Positions 63,713-64,000 of a stretch of DNA of 64,000 bases are shown in pieces (within the stretch, counting starts at the first letter, position 1; each line of letters opens with the position of its first letter). A program made the translations under genes and the position numbers. This DNA is from Chlorobiaceae bacterium (GTDB lineage Bacteria > Bacteroidota > Ignavibacteria > UBA10030 > SZUA-254): the NCBI GenBank assembly GCA_013824245.1, contig PNNN01000018.1, positions 1 through 64,000 of the forward strand. The letters run 5' to 3'. The notes under the pieces were generated by a model. The model was not told where the DNA came from. It did no database searches and was given only the letters and a program-made list of their open reading frames with translations.

Positions 63713-64000
63713 TTATTTAAAGAGATAAGCCGATTCGATACGCTTTACTGCGGTGCCGTCGTGAATAAGATAAGAGCCGCCGCTGCGCATATTAGCTCCG
63801 CCGTGCTCGCCCTTTTTATTGATCGCATAAAATGATACGCCATGTTTGAATTTTCCTTGATCGTCTTGCAAACGTTTTTCGCGGCAGCGTTCGTTCACGC
63901 GCTTGCAAGCGAGTAAACATGCCTCTTCCGGTGATTTCCCCTGACGCATCCATTCTACAATCATAACCGAACTGCAGTTCAAGAGATTCGCTTCGCCCCG
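63713..64000 (-). CDS. Glycosylasparaginase/isoaspartyl peptidase family protein (3' part only)
   Basis: The open frame runs off the right edge; the visible C-terminal 95 codons read GEANLLNCSSVMIVEWMRQG, KSPEEACLLACKRV, then VSFYAINKKGEHGGANMRSG. They match the C-terminal (beta) half of Ntn-hydrolases that cleave the glycan-asparagine or beta-aspartyl bond. The nucleophile Thr and the rest of the protein lie beyond the window. The TTG codon within the frame is not a true start. Confidence 0.8.
   Translation of the reverse strand, partial: RGEANLLNCSSVMIVEWMRQGKSPEEACLLACKRVNERCREKRLQDDQGKFKHGVSFYAINKKGEHGGANMRSGGSYLIHDGTAVKRIESAYLFK

Overview
The window looks like a chromosomal segment of an anaerobic or facultative bacterium of the Bacteroidota/Ignavibacteria side of the FCB group. 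The evidence is four intact proteins or remnants ending in the type IX secretion (T9SS) sorting domain with the NYPNPFNP hallmark, low-to-moderate GC, weak or absent Shine-Dalgarno sites on many genes, and several multihaem c-type cytochromes. It contains the replication origin. The order mnmE-mnmG-rsmG and yidC-yidD-rnpA-rpmH on the minus strand, then dnaA-dnaN-recF-dciA-like-gyrB-gyrA on the plus strand, with the strand switch at about 39.85-40.2 kb, is the classic oriC layout. AT-rich gaps on both sides of dnaA carry DnaA-box-like nonamers, and two parS-like palindromes lie 4-7 kb to the left. No rRNA, tRNA or CRISPR array was found.

Left part (1-20 kb): a MarR regulator with an FMN reductase; a membrane protein followed by an octahaem hydroxylamine-oxidoreductase-family cytochrome; an AlkD-like glycosylase and a methyltransferase followed by a broken second copy of the alkD 3' end; an ECF sigma/anti-sigma pair divergent from two small membrane proteins; a CBM9-like lipoprotein; a methyltransferase and an ABC exporter pair; a YwgA-like/HD-phosphohydrolase pair; a TolC remnant; a Sel1-repeat protein; and a three-gene minus-strand operon (tetrahaem cytochrome, NHL-propeller protein with T9SS signal, 15-haem cytochrome) that is a good candidate for an extracellular electron-transfer module. 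The 15-haem protein has a proprotein-convertase P-domain apparently nested inside a Big/Ig-like domain and a last haem site at its extreme C-terminus.

Middle part (20-57 kb): typA, an aminotransferase, an AddB/AddA-like helicase-nuclease pair, a HEPN-like gene and a YdeI-family gene separated by an attC-like site, DUF2461 and murQ, then the oriC block, a 1460-residue T9SS-exported BNR-repeat protein, a Lon-family protease and a secreted S1/P1-type nuclease.

Right part (57-64 kb): an accessory region. Eight 21-bp tandem repeats are followed by a run of short plus-strand genes of unknown or loosely assigned function (membrane/coiled-coil protein, four-helix membrane protein, ICMT-like methyltransferase, SnoaL-like protein, zinc-ribbon protein). 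They are separated by 120-125 bp imperfect palindromes with AAC...GTT ends. These look like integron attC sites, so the region is probably a gene-cassette array without an integrase in view (CALIN). It ends in REP-like repeats and a T9SS-domain remnant. A TlpA-like lipoprotein, a second ECF sigma factor and the end of a glycosylasparaginase-family gene close the window.
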